Below, in pieces: positions 25,295 to 32,903 of a stretch of DNA of 52,822 nt; the stretch's first letter is position 1, and every line of letters begins with the position of its first letter. The notes beneath the pieces are model-generated. The model saw nothing but the letters and a program-made list of their open reading frames with translations. It did not search any database and was not told the origin of the DNA. The DNA is taken from assembly GCA_019747795.1 (NCBI GenBank), contig JAIEQK010000071.1, positions 1-52,822 of the forward strand, read 5' to 3'. Made by a program: the position numbers and the translations under genes. The stretch is from Gammaproteobacteria bacterium (GTDB lineage: Bacteria > Pseudomonadota > Gammaproteobacteria > Ga0077536).

Positions 25295-26311
25295 ATGACC
25301 CATCCGACCGCCGCCTGCCCCCACGCCGCCGACGTACCCTGGCGCGCCGCACGCCTGCCGCCGGGTGTCGAACGGGTCAGCCACGCGATCCTCGGCGTGC
25401 AGGCGGCGGACGCCGAGGCCAGCGCGGACTGCGCCACGGAACTGCGCGCCCTGCTCACCCAGGTGGACGGTCCCGGCCACCTGGAGTGCATGCGCTTCGT
25501 CGATCCCGAAGGCCTGCACTGCCAGGTGTTCCTCGCCTACTGGCTGGACGCCGCAGCGTATCAGCGCTGGCGCGCCTCGCCGGCGGTCGATGGCTGGTGG
25601 CGGGCCTTACCACGCGATTCGGCGGTCGGCGTGTGGTGCGAGGCGATGAGCCTTCCGCTGACGCGCTTCCAGTACGGCGCCGGTAACGACCGCATCGCCG
25701 GCATGGTGACCCTGACCGGCGTCGAGCCAAGCACCAAGTTCGGCTACTGGGGCGGCTACCGCGATCGCATTCCGGCGTCGGTCGAAGACAAATTCCTGAG
25801 CCCGGTGCAGCAGGTGCCCGCGCCGAACGAGCGCGACACGCGCGGCCGGCGCCTGCGCGTAGAGGCGCCGGACAATCTCTGCTACCTGCGCGAAGGGCAG
25901 TCCTGGGACGAGGCCGGCGCCGAGGAACGCGAGGTCTGGCAGCGGGAAATGGATGCGACCGTCACCGACTGGGTGGCGACGCTCCGCGACGAGCCCGAGA
26001 GGACGGGCTGCCTCTCGGTGCGCTTCTGTCGCGAATGGGACGCCGGACGAGACAGCGCCCTCGAGCGCCAGTCCCAGATCGTGTTCGCCCTGTCCCTGCA
26101 TCACATCGAGCGCGCTGCCCGCACCATTCCCACCCACCTCGCGGTGAAAGACAGCTTCCTGCGCATGCACGCGAACGCCACCTTCGAGCCGCGCATGCAC
26201 GTGTGGGTGGAGATGTTCATCCTGAAGCGCGGCGAGCTGGTCGCGGACTACGTGAACTGCCATCCGCGCACGGGCTTGCTGCCGTACTTCGAGGCCGTGG
26301 AAGTGGCGTGA
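25295..26311 (+). CDS. haem-containing aldoxime dehydratase (phenylacetaldoxime dehydratase family)
   Basis: A 338-residue protein of the Oxd family, which dehydrates aldoximes (R-CH=N-OH) to nitriles using b-type haem. Known catalytic residues of OxdA/OxdRE are the proximal haem ligand His299 and distal His320, 21 residues apart. Here H281 in TIPTHLAVKDSF and H302 in RMHVWVEMF keep that exact spacing. The Arg region matches too (GYWGGYRDRIP, R156/R158). The segment equivalent to IRSGQDW reads YLREGQSW, so the position I recall as Ser219 appears to be Glu. No signal peptide is seen. It starts MTHPTAACPH. No nitrilase or nitrile hydratase is adjacent; instead a PLP-fold protein follows 188 bp downstream. 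Confidence 0.9.
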   Translation: MTHPTAACPHAADVPWRAARLPPGVERVSHAILGVQAADAEASADCATELRALLTQVDGPGHLECMRFVDPEGLHCQVFLAYWLDAAAYQRWRASPAVDGWWRALPRDSAVGVWCEAMSLPLTRFQYGAGNDRIAGMVTLTGVEPSTKFGYWGGYRDRIPASVEDKFLSPVQQVPAPNERDTRGRRLRVEAPDNLCYLREGQSWDEAGAEEREVWQREMDATVTDWVATLRDEPERTGCLSVRFCREWDAGRDSALERQSQIVFALSLHHIERAARTIPTHLAVKDSFLRMHANATFEPRMHVWVEMFILKRGELVADYVNCHPRTGLLPYFEAVEVA

Positions 26312-26499
26312 CCGCGCAGGGCGACGCCGCGACGTCCTCAGGCCCACACCACGCTGCCGTGGGGTAACCGCGAGTCGAGGTGATGCCGTCACGCGCTTCC
26401 GCGTCTCTTACATCGCGCCCACTATCGCCCGACGGAAACCGGACCCGCTCACGGCTAGAGTCGCCTCTTCGTCCTGTCGACGACCATGGGTAGGAACGG

Positions 26500-27879
26500 G
26501 TGTCCGACACGCCGCAGAGTGGCGCGCTCGCTGAAGAGGCCGAGCGCCTCCTCCAACTCGCTGATGGACTGGCCGCGATGGCGCCGGACTTCGTCGAGGA
26601 GGCGCAAAGCTGGAGCCAGCGGCTCCGCGAGCGCATGTCGCGAGCGCCCTCCGCCGCCAGCCTCGAGTTCCAGTTGGAATACATGACGCGCGCTCTGCGT
26701 TGTCGCTGGCTGCGCTTCGCCGCGGCGCGTCCGAGCGCGGTCTACCGCTCGCCGACCGAGGCGCAGCTGGAAAGCCTGGAGGGCGACCCGCTCACGCAAG
26801 CCTATGGCTACGAGCGCGATCTCCGGCCGACGGCCCTCGAGGCACGTTGCGCCGCGTTCTTCCCGCGCACGTCCCCACCCTGGTCCGCGCGACACCTGTT
26901 GTTCTCGAGCGGACAGGCGGCGATGAGCGTCGCGCTCACCATGCTGCGCCAGCGCGTCGACACTCGGCCCCTGCGCGTGCTCCACCTGGGCGGCTACTTC
27001 GAGACCGCGGCGCTGCTCGCCGAGCAGCCGTCGAACTTCACGGTGCTCGCCGACGCGGACGCCGCATCAGCCGACCTGCTGGTGATCGAGCCCGTCGCCT
27101 GCGACGGCAACTTCTCCCGAGTGAGCAACGCCGCGCTGGCACGCGTTCTTGCGACCGCCCGCGCCTGCCGGACCGTGATCTTCGACACCACGCTGGTGGG
27201 ACGCTCGGATCCTCTCGACACGTTTCTGCGGGGCGGTGTCCCAGCGCACGTGGACTGCGTGCTTCGGGTCTGCTCCGGACTCAAGCTCTTCCAGCAGGGC
27301 ATGGAGCTCGCGAACTTCGGGCTGGTCGGTTGCCATGAACGTCGCGCGCCCGACTTTGAGACCAGCGCCGCGCTGGACGCGCTCGAACGGCTGCGCACCT
27401 TGACCGGCACGGGCCTGCGCCTCGCGGACACCATCGCGCTCGAAGCCCCTTGGGTGTTGGATGCGCCGGCGACCGCCGATTACGAGCAGGCGGTATTCGC
27501 CAACAACGCGCGGCTCGCGGTGGCGGTGCAAGCCCGCAACCGGCTGTTTCGTCCGCTCTCCCACCCGACGCTGTGGGGCGGGCACGCGCCCTACTGCGTG
27601 TTTCGTCTGCCGGACGACGATCCCGCGGATCTCTCCAGACTGGAGACCCATCTCGCTCGCGCGGCACGCGCGCGTAGCCTCCCGGTCGACAAGGGCGGAA
27701 GCTTCGGCTTTCGCGGACATCGCTTCGAAGTGGTCTGCCCGGAGTCCGGCGAGCCACCGTTCCTGCGGGTCGCGATGGGCCGCCGCACGGGTTGGTCGTG
27801 CGACGGATTCATCGAACTGATGACGGAGATTGCGGGTTGGGACAGCGTCGCCCCGCTCTCATTCCAGGGCGAACGCTAG
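26500..27879 (+). CDS. PLP-dependent fold-type I protein of unknown specificity
   Basis: A 459-residue protein with the plan of a fold-type I PLP enzyme: a phosphate-binding turn LLFSSGQAAMSVAL (133-146), strand and acid EPVACDGNF (197-205), cofactor-contacting D229 in VIFDTTLVG, and a candidate Schiff-base lysine K262 in CSGLKLFQQG. It resembles aminotransferase/gamma-lyase folds but I do not recognise the subfamily. The N-terminal 110 residues are helical and charged. GTG 26500 is preceded by AGGA; there is no in-frame ATG near. It follows the aldoxime dehydratase on the same strand, so a role in supplying or using an aldoxime/nitrile amino compound is possible but unproven. Confidence 0.78.
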   Translation: MSDTPQSGALAEEAERLLQLADGLAAMAPDFVEEAQSWSQRLRERMSRAPSAASLEFQLEYMTRALRCRWLRFAAARPSAVYRSPTEAQLESLEGDPLTQAYGYERDLRPTALEARCAAFFPRTSPPWSARHLLFSSGQAAMSVALTMLRQRVDTRPLRVLHLGGYFETAALLAEQPSNFTVLADADAASADLLVIEPVACDGNFSRVSNAALARVLATARACRTVIFDTTLVGRSDPLDTFLRGGVPAHVDCVLRVCSGLKLFQQGMELANFGLVGCHERRAPDFETSAALDALERLRTLTGTGLRLADTIALEAPWVLDAPATADYEQAVFANNARLAVAVQARNRLFRPLSHPTLWGGHAPYCVFRLPDDDPADLSRLETHLARAARARSLPVDKGGSFGFRGHRFEVVCPESGEPPFLRVAMGRRTGWSCDGFIELMTEIAGWDSVAPLSFQGER

Positions 27880-27960
27880 TTCGGAATCAGCGGGAACGAC
27901 CCTGCATCGGGCATCCCCATCACACCGCGCCGCCGCACGCTCGACGCGGCTGACGCGTCG

Positions 27961-28485
27961 TCAGCTGACCGACGACTCCTCCGTGTAACTGATGTCGTCA
28001 GCACCGGCGTTACGCAGGACCTCCTTCGCGCGGTCGATCTCGTCGCTGGTGCTCGCGTGCACCGCCAGCAGGATGTTGCCGCCCTTCACCTTGCCTTCAT
28101 AGCGCTTGGCTTCCAGTTCCGGAATACCCATGCCGATGAGCGCGCCGGCCAGGCCGCCGACCATGGCGCCCGCCGCGGCACCGCTGAGTGCGGCCATGAT
28201 GGGCCCGGCCGCGACGAAGGGCCCGACGCCAGGAATGGCGAGCGCACCGATACCCATCAGCCAGCCCAGACCGCCGCCCAGCGCGCCCCCGACGCCGGCG
28301 CCCGCGGTGGCGCCTTCCGGCGCCTTGGTGTTCTGCTCGTGCGCAAAGTCCTTGGTGCCCGACTTGTCCGGAAACAAGGCGGAGATGTCATCGGGCGCGA
28401 AGCCCGCGACCTTCAGCGCATCGGCGGCCCGGATGGCCGAGGACTCATCGGGCAGGATGCCAAACACGGATTTCGATTTCGCCAT
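27961..28485 (-). CDS. glycine-zipper general-stress-like protein
   Basis: A 174-residue protein. The N-terminal part (FGILPDESSAIRAADALKVAGF) and C-terminal part (ILLAVHASTSDEIDRAKEVLRNAGADDI) form a ferredoxin-like alpha/beta domain, as in YflT-like stress proteins that react to small changes. Between them is a glycine-zipper stretch (about 60-120: GAGVGGALGGGLGWLMG, AAAGAMVGGLAGALIGMG) that probably inserts in the membrane. It has no cleavable signal peptide. The role is likely stress-related by family; no target is known. ATG 28485 is the first in-frame Met. It lies 51 bp after the BON-protein gene and may be co-transcribed. Confidence 0.8.
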   Translation of the reverse strand: MAKSKSVFGILPDESSAIRAADALKVAGFAPDDISALFPDKSGTKDFAHEQNTKAPEGATAGAGVGGALGGGLGWLMGIGALAIPGVGPFVAAGPIMAALSGAAAGAMVGGLAGALIGMGIPELEAKRYEGKVKGGNILLAVHASTSDEIDRAKEVLRNAGADDISYTEESSVS

Positions 28486-28535
28486 TACGGATTCCTCTTA
28501 CTCAACATGATTCGTCTATTCGTGGTGGGCCGAGG

Positions 28536-28961
28536 TCACTTGGACTCGACCTCCAACTCGTCTACGACCGCCGCGGGGCTGGCCGACTGTGAGGCAATCT
28601 TCACGACCTTCGCGCGTTCAGCCGCGTCTGCAACGGGCCCGCGCAGCGTCACCTTGCCGTCCACCGCGATGACCTTCACGTTCTTGGCGTTGGTGCCCAG
28701 GTTGTCGTCCTCCATCAAGGCCGAGCGGATCTTCTGCGTCAGGTCCACGTCGCTGGCCTTGGAAGACTGGTCCATGGGCGTCAGCGTCTTGCCGTCGCGG
28801 TCGCGTTCGTTGCGCTCGGTGTTGTCAGCATCGGCGTGGCTGTCGGTCGCTGAGGCGTCACTGCGCATCTCGGTGGGGTGCGTCGGCTGCGACTCCGCCG
28901 CCATCACCGGCAGGGAGAGCGACAACGCGATCGCGGTCAGAATTGGGAGCGCACCATGCAT
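28536..28961 (-). CDS. periplasmic BON-domain protein
   Basis: A 141-residue exported protein. The signal peptide MHGALPILTAIALSLSLPVMA is followed by AES. A Ser/Asp/Glu-rich linker (about 25-65) precedes a BON domain (about 70-140), with the glycine-bearing core VKVIAVDGKVTLRGPVAD and AAVVDELEV. BON domains bind phospholipids and stabilise the envelope under osmotic stress (OsmY type). ATG 28961 follows GAGG at about 8 nt. It is followed by the glycine-zipper gene, suggesting a stress unit. The 447 bp upstream is gene-poor. Confidence 0.87.
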   Translation of the reverse strand: MHGALPILTAIALSLSLPVMAAESQPTHPTEMRSDASATDSHADADNTERNERDRDGKTLTPMDQSSKASDVDLTQKIRSALMEDDNLGTNAKNVKVIAVDGKVTLRGPVADAAERAKVVKIASQSASPAAVVDELEVESK

Positions 28962-29408
28962 TGCATTTACCTCGCTTCTATCAAGCCTGTTCGAACGGCC
29001 GACCACCTCGCTCAATCTGGTGCCCGGAACGGTCGGTCAGGACGATGGCGGGTGGTGTGCGTGCCGGACTGCACTGTAGGGCGGGAGGATGAAGGGCGAT
29101 GTAGGCTGACGCGCCGGCACACTGAAGGAACGCGAGCGAAATCGAGGACGCGCCCGCGTGCCGCGCGATATCAGGCCGCGTGGACCGTGGCACGCGTGGC
29201 CTGGCGCCGAAGCCAGCACCGACGCTCACCTACGCCCAACCTCGGCAAGCGCAAAACATTGTCAACGCCTACACCGGTGTCGGCTTATTCCTACACCCAT
29301 CGCCGCGCGGACCCTTCACGCTCTTGGCCACCTCCCTTGCGGGTAGCGTGGAGTGCCGATGTGTGCCAATGGACCAATGCGGGCAGCAGAGACGAGACAC
29401 TAGAGGCC
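28962..29408. other. gene-poor intergenic region
   Basis: About 450 bp between the divergent BON-protein gene and the small Cys-rich gene. Frames on both strands are short and of shadow-like composition (Arg/Pro/Ser-rich). I see no RNA gene or notable repeat; it presumably carries the BON promoter. Confidence 0.4.
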
Positions 29409-29606
29409 GTGCGGGTGCCGTTGACCTGCGCCTTTTGCGAACTGGGAACCGCGGTGACCGTGGCGTGCCTGAGAACCGAACCGGCCCTCATCACCTGCGA
29501 ATGGTGCGCAAAGCCCTTCGAGCCCGACATAGACGAACTCTTGGACGGCATCGACTATGCCGAGCGCGAACTGCGACTCTTCGCCCGCGATCCGAGGGCG
29601 CGATGA
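29409..29606 (+). CDS. small zinc-ribbon-like protein
   Basis: A 65-residue frame starting GTG (VRVPLTCAFCELG). CAFC near residue 8 and CEWC near residue 32 form a CxxC-X20-CxxC set that could bind one zinc ion, followed by an acidic helix (EPDIDELLDGIDYAERELRLF). AGAGG stands a few bases before the GTG, closer than ideal. The acidic tail and paired CxxC motifs make it more credible than a random frame. It could be a tiny DNA- or protein-binding adaptor. It runs toward the minus-strand GAF gene. Confidence 0.42.
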   Translation: MRVPLTCAFCELGTAVTVACLRTEPALITCEWCAKPFEPDIDELLDGIDYAERELRLFARDPRAR

Positions 29607-29703
29607 CGGCTTGACCGCGGACAGAGAGGAGACATTTCAGGAACAGGCGGCACCACCGGTCCTGGCCCGCCGGCGGGCCAAGCGCCGCGCCACGAGGCGC
29701 GCA

Positions 29704-30420
29704 TCACTCACCCTGGACGGTGACCGCCTCGTCGCGGGGCTGCCGGTCCGCCAGGTGCTGCGCGCATTGCGGGCATATCCCATGGACGATGTCACTGCCC
29801 GACACGCGGCCGACATAGTCTTCGACCGAATCCCAGTAGCCCTTGTCGTTGCGCACGGCCTGGCACCAGGCGCAGACCGGTAGCAGCTTGTGCAGCGCGT
29901 TGATCTGCACCAGGGCATCGGCCAGCTCGCGCATCACGCGACGCGACTCCAGCAACGCGACGACCTGGCGCGACAGTGCGCGCATCGCGTCCATCTGCGA
30001 CCCGGACAGCCGACGCGGCACGACATCGATCACGCACAGCGTGCCTATCGGCGCGCCTTGCGGCGTGATGAGCGGCGCACCGGCGTAGAACCGAATGCGC
30101 GGTTCTGACGTGACCAGGGGATTGTCTCGGAAGCGAAGATCCGCGCGAGCGTCCTCGACGATCAGAAGTTCCGACTCGAGGATGGTGTGCGCACAGAAAG
30201 CGATCCCGCGGAGCGACTCCGGCAGCTCGAATCCGAACCGCGACTTGAACCACCGGCGCTCATCGTCGAGCAGCACGGCCAGGGCGATGGGCGTGCCGCA
30301 GATGAGCGCGGCCAGCCGCGTGATGTCGTCGAACACCGGCTCGGCTTCCGAGTCCAGGATGTCGTACTGCCGAAGCGCCTCGAGACGCTGTTCTTCATTG
30401 GGAGGCAAGGGGTAGGACAT
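29704..30420 (-). CDS. GAF-domain sensor with C-terminal Cys motif
   Basis: A 238-residue soluble protein. It starts MSYPLPPNEEQRLEALRQYDILDSEAEP, the usual N-terminal lead of GAF proteins in this group. The GAF domain spans about 25-165, with FCAHTILESELLIVEDA, YAGAPLITPQGAPIGTLCVID and ALSRQVVALLESR. The C-terminus has CAWCQAVRNDKGYWDSVEDYV and HGICPQC, a paired CxxC module often found after GAF/PAS sensors and possibly metal-binding. It lacks a kinase or output domain, so it may signal through a partner. A histidine kinase remnant lies about 220 bp upstream on the same strand. Confidence 0.88.
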   Translation of the reverse strand: MSYPLPPNEEQRLEALRQYDILDSEAEPVFDDITRLAALICGTPIALAVLLDDERRWFKSRFGFELPESLRGIAFCAHTILESELLIVEDARADLRFRDNPLVTSEPRIRFYAGAPLITPQGAPIGTLCVIDVVPRRLSGSQMDAMRALSRQVVALLESRRVMRELADALVQINALHKLLPVCAWCQAVRNDKGYWDSVEDYVGRVSGSDIVHGICPQCAQHLADRQPRDEAVTVQGE

Positions 30421-30639
30421 GGCGGTGCTCTGAATCTTCACACCGTGAGACAGGACGGTCTGACGCTTCGGTAACAGGCCATGGCGACCGCACTTTGTAA
30501 TCAGCGCGTGGGCCGCGCCGTCGCAACGAGTTACGGAAGCGAAATGCTTGGTGCCGCAGGAGCCGGAATCGAGCACTCGCCCTAACTAGATGACGCGACG
30601 ATAAGTTTCACCGCGCAATATTCTTTGCAACCCCCGTAA

Positions 30640-30925
30640 TTACCCCAAGTTCGATACTTGCTGCGACATGCGCGGGCGGCCCCAACTGCCGCCTGGCTCG
30701 CCCGTCATGCCGACACGGATGTCGACGTCCGGGTTCGCCGCGCGGACTTCATTGATCACTTCGTGGCACAGGTCATCAAGCGCCCGAGTACGGTGGATGG
30801 GCAGCTTCCGTCCGAACCGGGGACGCGCGACGTCGAGCAGACCGCCGATCATGGTGGTCATTTCAGCAAGCGGGTCGCCGCGGCTCGTCGCTCTTCGGCC
30901 GACATCTCCGGCGCGTTCGCCGCCC
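30640..30925 (-). pseudogene. decayed histidine kinase fragment
   Basis: A minus-strand frame encodes AEMTTMIGGLLDVARPRFG, IHRTRALDDLCHEVINEV, RAANPDVDIRVGMTGEPGG and RMSQQVSNLG, then stops. This matches the end of the HisKA helix, the linker and the first HATPase helix of a sensor kinase (the usual continuation is SNLLGNALQH). It lacks the phospho-acceptor His region, the N, G1 and G2 boxes, and the start; the preceding sequence has no homology I can see. It is therefore a remnant, or a fragment left by deletion. Confidence 0.6.
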
Positions 30926-31035
30926 GGGGGCACGCTGAATGAGAACATTTGGCACGGTATCTGCTGCGCCCACCCTGACTGGTTCACTGAATCGGACCGG
31001 GCCCAGAATCCTAATGATAGTGCGGAGACGACGCC

Positions 31036-31290
31036 ATGTTGAAATCTACTTCTCTTACTTTCGCCGCGGCCTTGTTGATCGCGACGCCACTCCATTCGCT
31101 AGCCGATACCTCGACGACGTCGGAGACAACAACCACCACCGACGACGGGCAAACTGTGACGAACAAAACCAAGGAAGAGCTCAGCAGCGAGGACGGCAAG
31201 ATTGAGCACGAGAAAACCAAGGAAACCACCCGCGACGATGGCATGACTCAAGAGAAGGCGATAGAGAAGAAGAAGACCACGTACGAATAG
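31036..31290 (+). CDS. small exported Thr/Lys/Glu-rich protein
   Basis: An 84-residue protein with signal peptide MLKSTSLTFAAALLIATPLHSLA and a mature part of about 60 residues. That part is composed mainly of Thr, Lys, Glu and Asp (TSTTSETTTTTDDGQ, EKTKETTRDDG), with no cysteine or hydrophobic core, so it is likely disordered in the periplasm. GGAG precedes the ATG by about 8 nt. No family is recognised. Strong charge and repeats suggest a stress-type hydrophilin; this is inference. Confidence 0.72.
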   Translation: MLKSTSLTFAAALLIATPLHSLADTSTTSETTTTTDDGQTVTNKTKEELSSEDGKIEHEKTKETTRDDGMTQEKAIEKKKTTYE

Positions 31291-31603
31291 TCGTGTGCAT
31301 ATCCCACACGGCGCTTTGACCAGCAGGTACAGCGCGATGCGCTCGGGCACCCCGAGCGCGGTGGACGAATCATCCAATTCCTACACAGCGTTTGTAAGGA
31401 AGGTTGATTGCTTCGCCTGATCTTGCTTGGTGAAGCGGCTGTGGGTGCGATGGGATTCACGGTGGCGAGGGGGTTTCTGATCCTGCCCCGCCGAGGCCCG
31501 GCTCGCACTACTTTCTGGTGAGTGGTTGGCTCGCGCCGACCGGGCTCGCGCACTTTGGAGGTCGCTTGACCCCGCGTCATCGCGACCGCCGCGCACCGTT
31601 CTG
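31291..31603. other. intergenic region with one perfect hairpin
   Basis: 313 bp between converging genes. A perfect 9-bp stem with a 3-nt loop, GCGCTCGGG/CCCGAGCGC, lies at 31339-31359 and could terminate the upstream plus-strand gene, though without a T tract. Frames here are short and none is convincing. Confidence 0.4.
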
Positions 31604-32023
31604 TCAGGGGGTCAGATAGAACCCCAGCTGTTGCACGAGCTTCAGCGTATCCGTGTCGGAGCGGATATCGATGATCTTTCCTGAAAGGATCCGATACATC
31701 GAGTTGTACTTCATTTCGATACGACGCCCTGTCGCAGGTAGCCCCATGAACATCCCGGAATGCGTGGCTCGATAATCCCATCGGACCGCCACCATGTCTT
31801 CATCCGCCACCAGCCAATCGATTTCGAAGTGGCAATCGGGGAACGCACCTTTCAATCCTCGATACCACGACCGGTACGCTTCCCTGCCTCCCTGGGGGTC
31901 AAATCCCGGGAACTCCCCGGTGACCTCCGGATGGATCAGCTCTTCGATTAGCAACTCATTCCAGCGGTTGTAGTGTTCTTCACCGTAGCGACGAATCAAC
32001 GCTTTATTCGACTCTGTACTCAT
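31604..32023 (-). CDS. SnoaL-like / ester cyclase family protein
   Basis: A 139-residue single-domain protein of the SnoaL/NTF2-like cone fold. Features are the N-terminal helix SNKALIRRYGEEHYN, EELIHPEVTGEFPGFDPQG, AFPDCHFEIDWLVADEDMVAVRWDYRATHSG and a central strand RIEMKYNSMYRILSGKIIDIRSDTD, as in ester cyclase homologues. Such proteins bind small hydrophobic molecules; the function here is unknown. AGGAG about 9 nt before ATG 32023 supports the start. It precedes no obvious partner. Confidence 0.82.
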   Translation of the reverse strand: MSTESNKALIRRYGEEHYNRWNELLIEELIHPEVTGEFPGFDPQGGREAYRSWYRGLKGAFPDCHFEIDWLVADEDMVAVRWDYRATHSGMFMGLPATGRRIEMKYNSMYRILSGKIIDIRSDTDTLKLVQQLGFYLTP

Positions 32024-32061
32024 CAACAGCGCTCCTGGAGCCCCTCCATCGCCGTCGCTCG

Positions 32062-32520
32062 TCAGTCTCGACCGCGGCCCTTCCCATGCCCTTTGCCATC
32101 GCCGCCCCCGTGACCTTTGCCGCGGCCATCGCCACCCCCCTTCCCGCGATGGTCGTGACCGCCGTGGTAACGCTCGGGATGCGCGCGATACTGCGGCACG
32201 TACTCGCGCTCGTACCAGTCATCGTCGACGAAATAGACCTGGCGTCCGCAGGCCCCGTACTGCCCGCAGTAGGCTCCCCACTTCTTCCTGTGGCCGGGGG
32301 GCACTCGCAGGTAAATTGGAGACAGCACGATGCCTGGCTGGGGTGGCGTGACGATGATCGGCTGCGGCATCACCAGGCGTGGCACGAGGTCGTTGCCTAT
32401 GTTGATCTGCCCGTAGAACCCGGGCTGCCCCAGCGTTATTGACACCCCTATGTCCGCGGCTAGAGCGGACGTCGACACCATCAGTGCGGCAGCTAGAACA
32501 GCTTTCATTGATACCCCCAT
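32062..32520 (-). CDS. exported protein with Gly/His/Lys-rich tail
   Basis: A 152-residue exported protein starting MGVSMKAVLAAALMVSTSALA (signal peptide, cleaved near ADIGV). The mature N-terminus has GFYGQINIGNDLVPRLVMPQP and VLSPIYLRVPPGHRKKWGAY. A pair of cysteines follows (CGQYGACGRQVYFVDDDWY), a pattern I recall from conserved exported proteins of beta- and gammaproteobacteria. The last 45 residues are Gly/His/Asp/Lys-rich (HGGHDHRGKGGGDGRGKG) and could bind metal. ATG 32508 (MKAVL) is an alternative start; 32520 has AAGGG upstream. Confidence 0.75.
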   Translation of the reverse strand: MGVSMKAVLAAALMVSTSALAADIGVSITLGQPGFYGQINIGNDLVPRLVMPQPIIVTPPQPGIVLSPIYLRVPPGHRKKWGAYCGQYGACGRQVYFVDDDWYEREYVPQYRAHPERYHGGHDHRGKGGGDGRGKGHGGGDGKGHGKGRGRD

Positions 32521-32690
32521 TTGGTTTGCCCTTCGGCAGCTTGGGCTCGCACGCATGAATGGAATCTGATCCCTACACAGCGCCTGGTGCTCCTCCTCGC
32601 CGAGATCGTCGAGCGCCCCGCGACCATCTAATGCCCTCTGTCACATCAGGCGCTCCGGCGACCTCATGGCAATGGGGGTCAATGAGTCGA

Positions 32691-32777
32691 TGGTGCCCGG
32701 AGCCGGAATCGAACCGGCACGACCTCGCGGTCGGCGGATTTTAAGTCCGCTGCGTCTACCAGTTCCGCCATCCGGGC
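32691..32777 (-). tRNA. tRNA-Leu (anticodon UAA)
   Basis: 87 nt with 3' CCA encoded. Acceptor GCCCGGA pairs with TCCGGGC. The D-arm region is TGGCGGAACTGGTAGACGC, and the anticodon loop in CGGACTTAAAATCCG presents TAA. A variable arm with GACC/GGTC-type pairing (class II) precedes the T-loop GGTTCGAATCC. All features match a class II leucine tRNA. Confidence 0.95.
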
Positions 32778-32903
32778 AATGTGGAGAGATGAGGTCGGCG
32801 ACTCGCTGTGCGCCGCCGCGCTGGCGGCCGGAAGGTTAACCGAAACCCACCCTTCTGGGCAGCCAGCCGAACACGCGGCAACATCGATATACTCGCCGGC
32901 GAG

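Noticed and set aside
31370-32580. Two copies of CCTACACAGCG about 1.2 kb apart
   Set aside because: Only 11 nt identical; no integrase, no tRNA end and no other element sign, so chance is likely.
32691-32777. Genomic island attachment site at tRNA-Leu
   Set aside because: No integrase gene next to it and no second copy of the tRNA 3' end was seen in the window.
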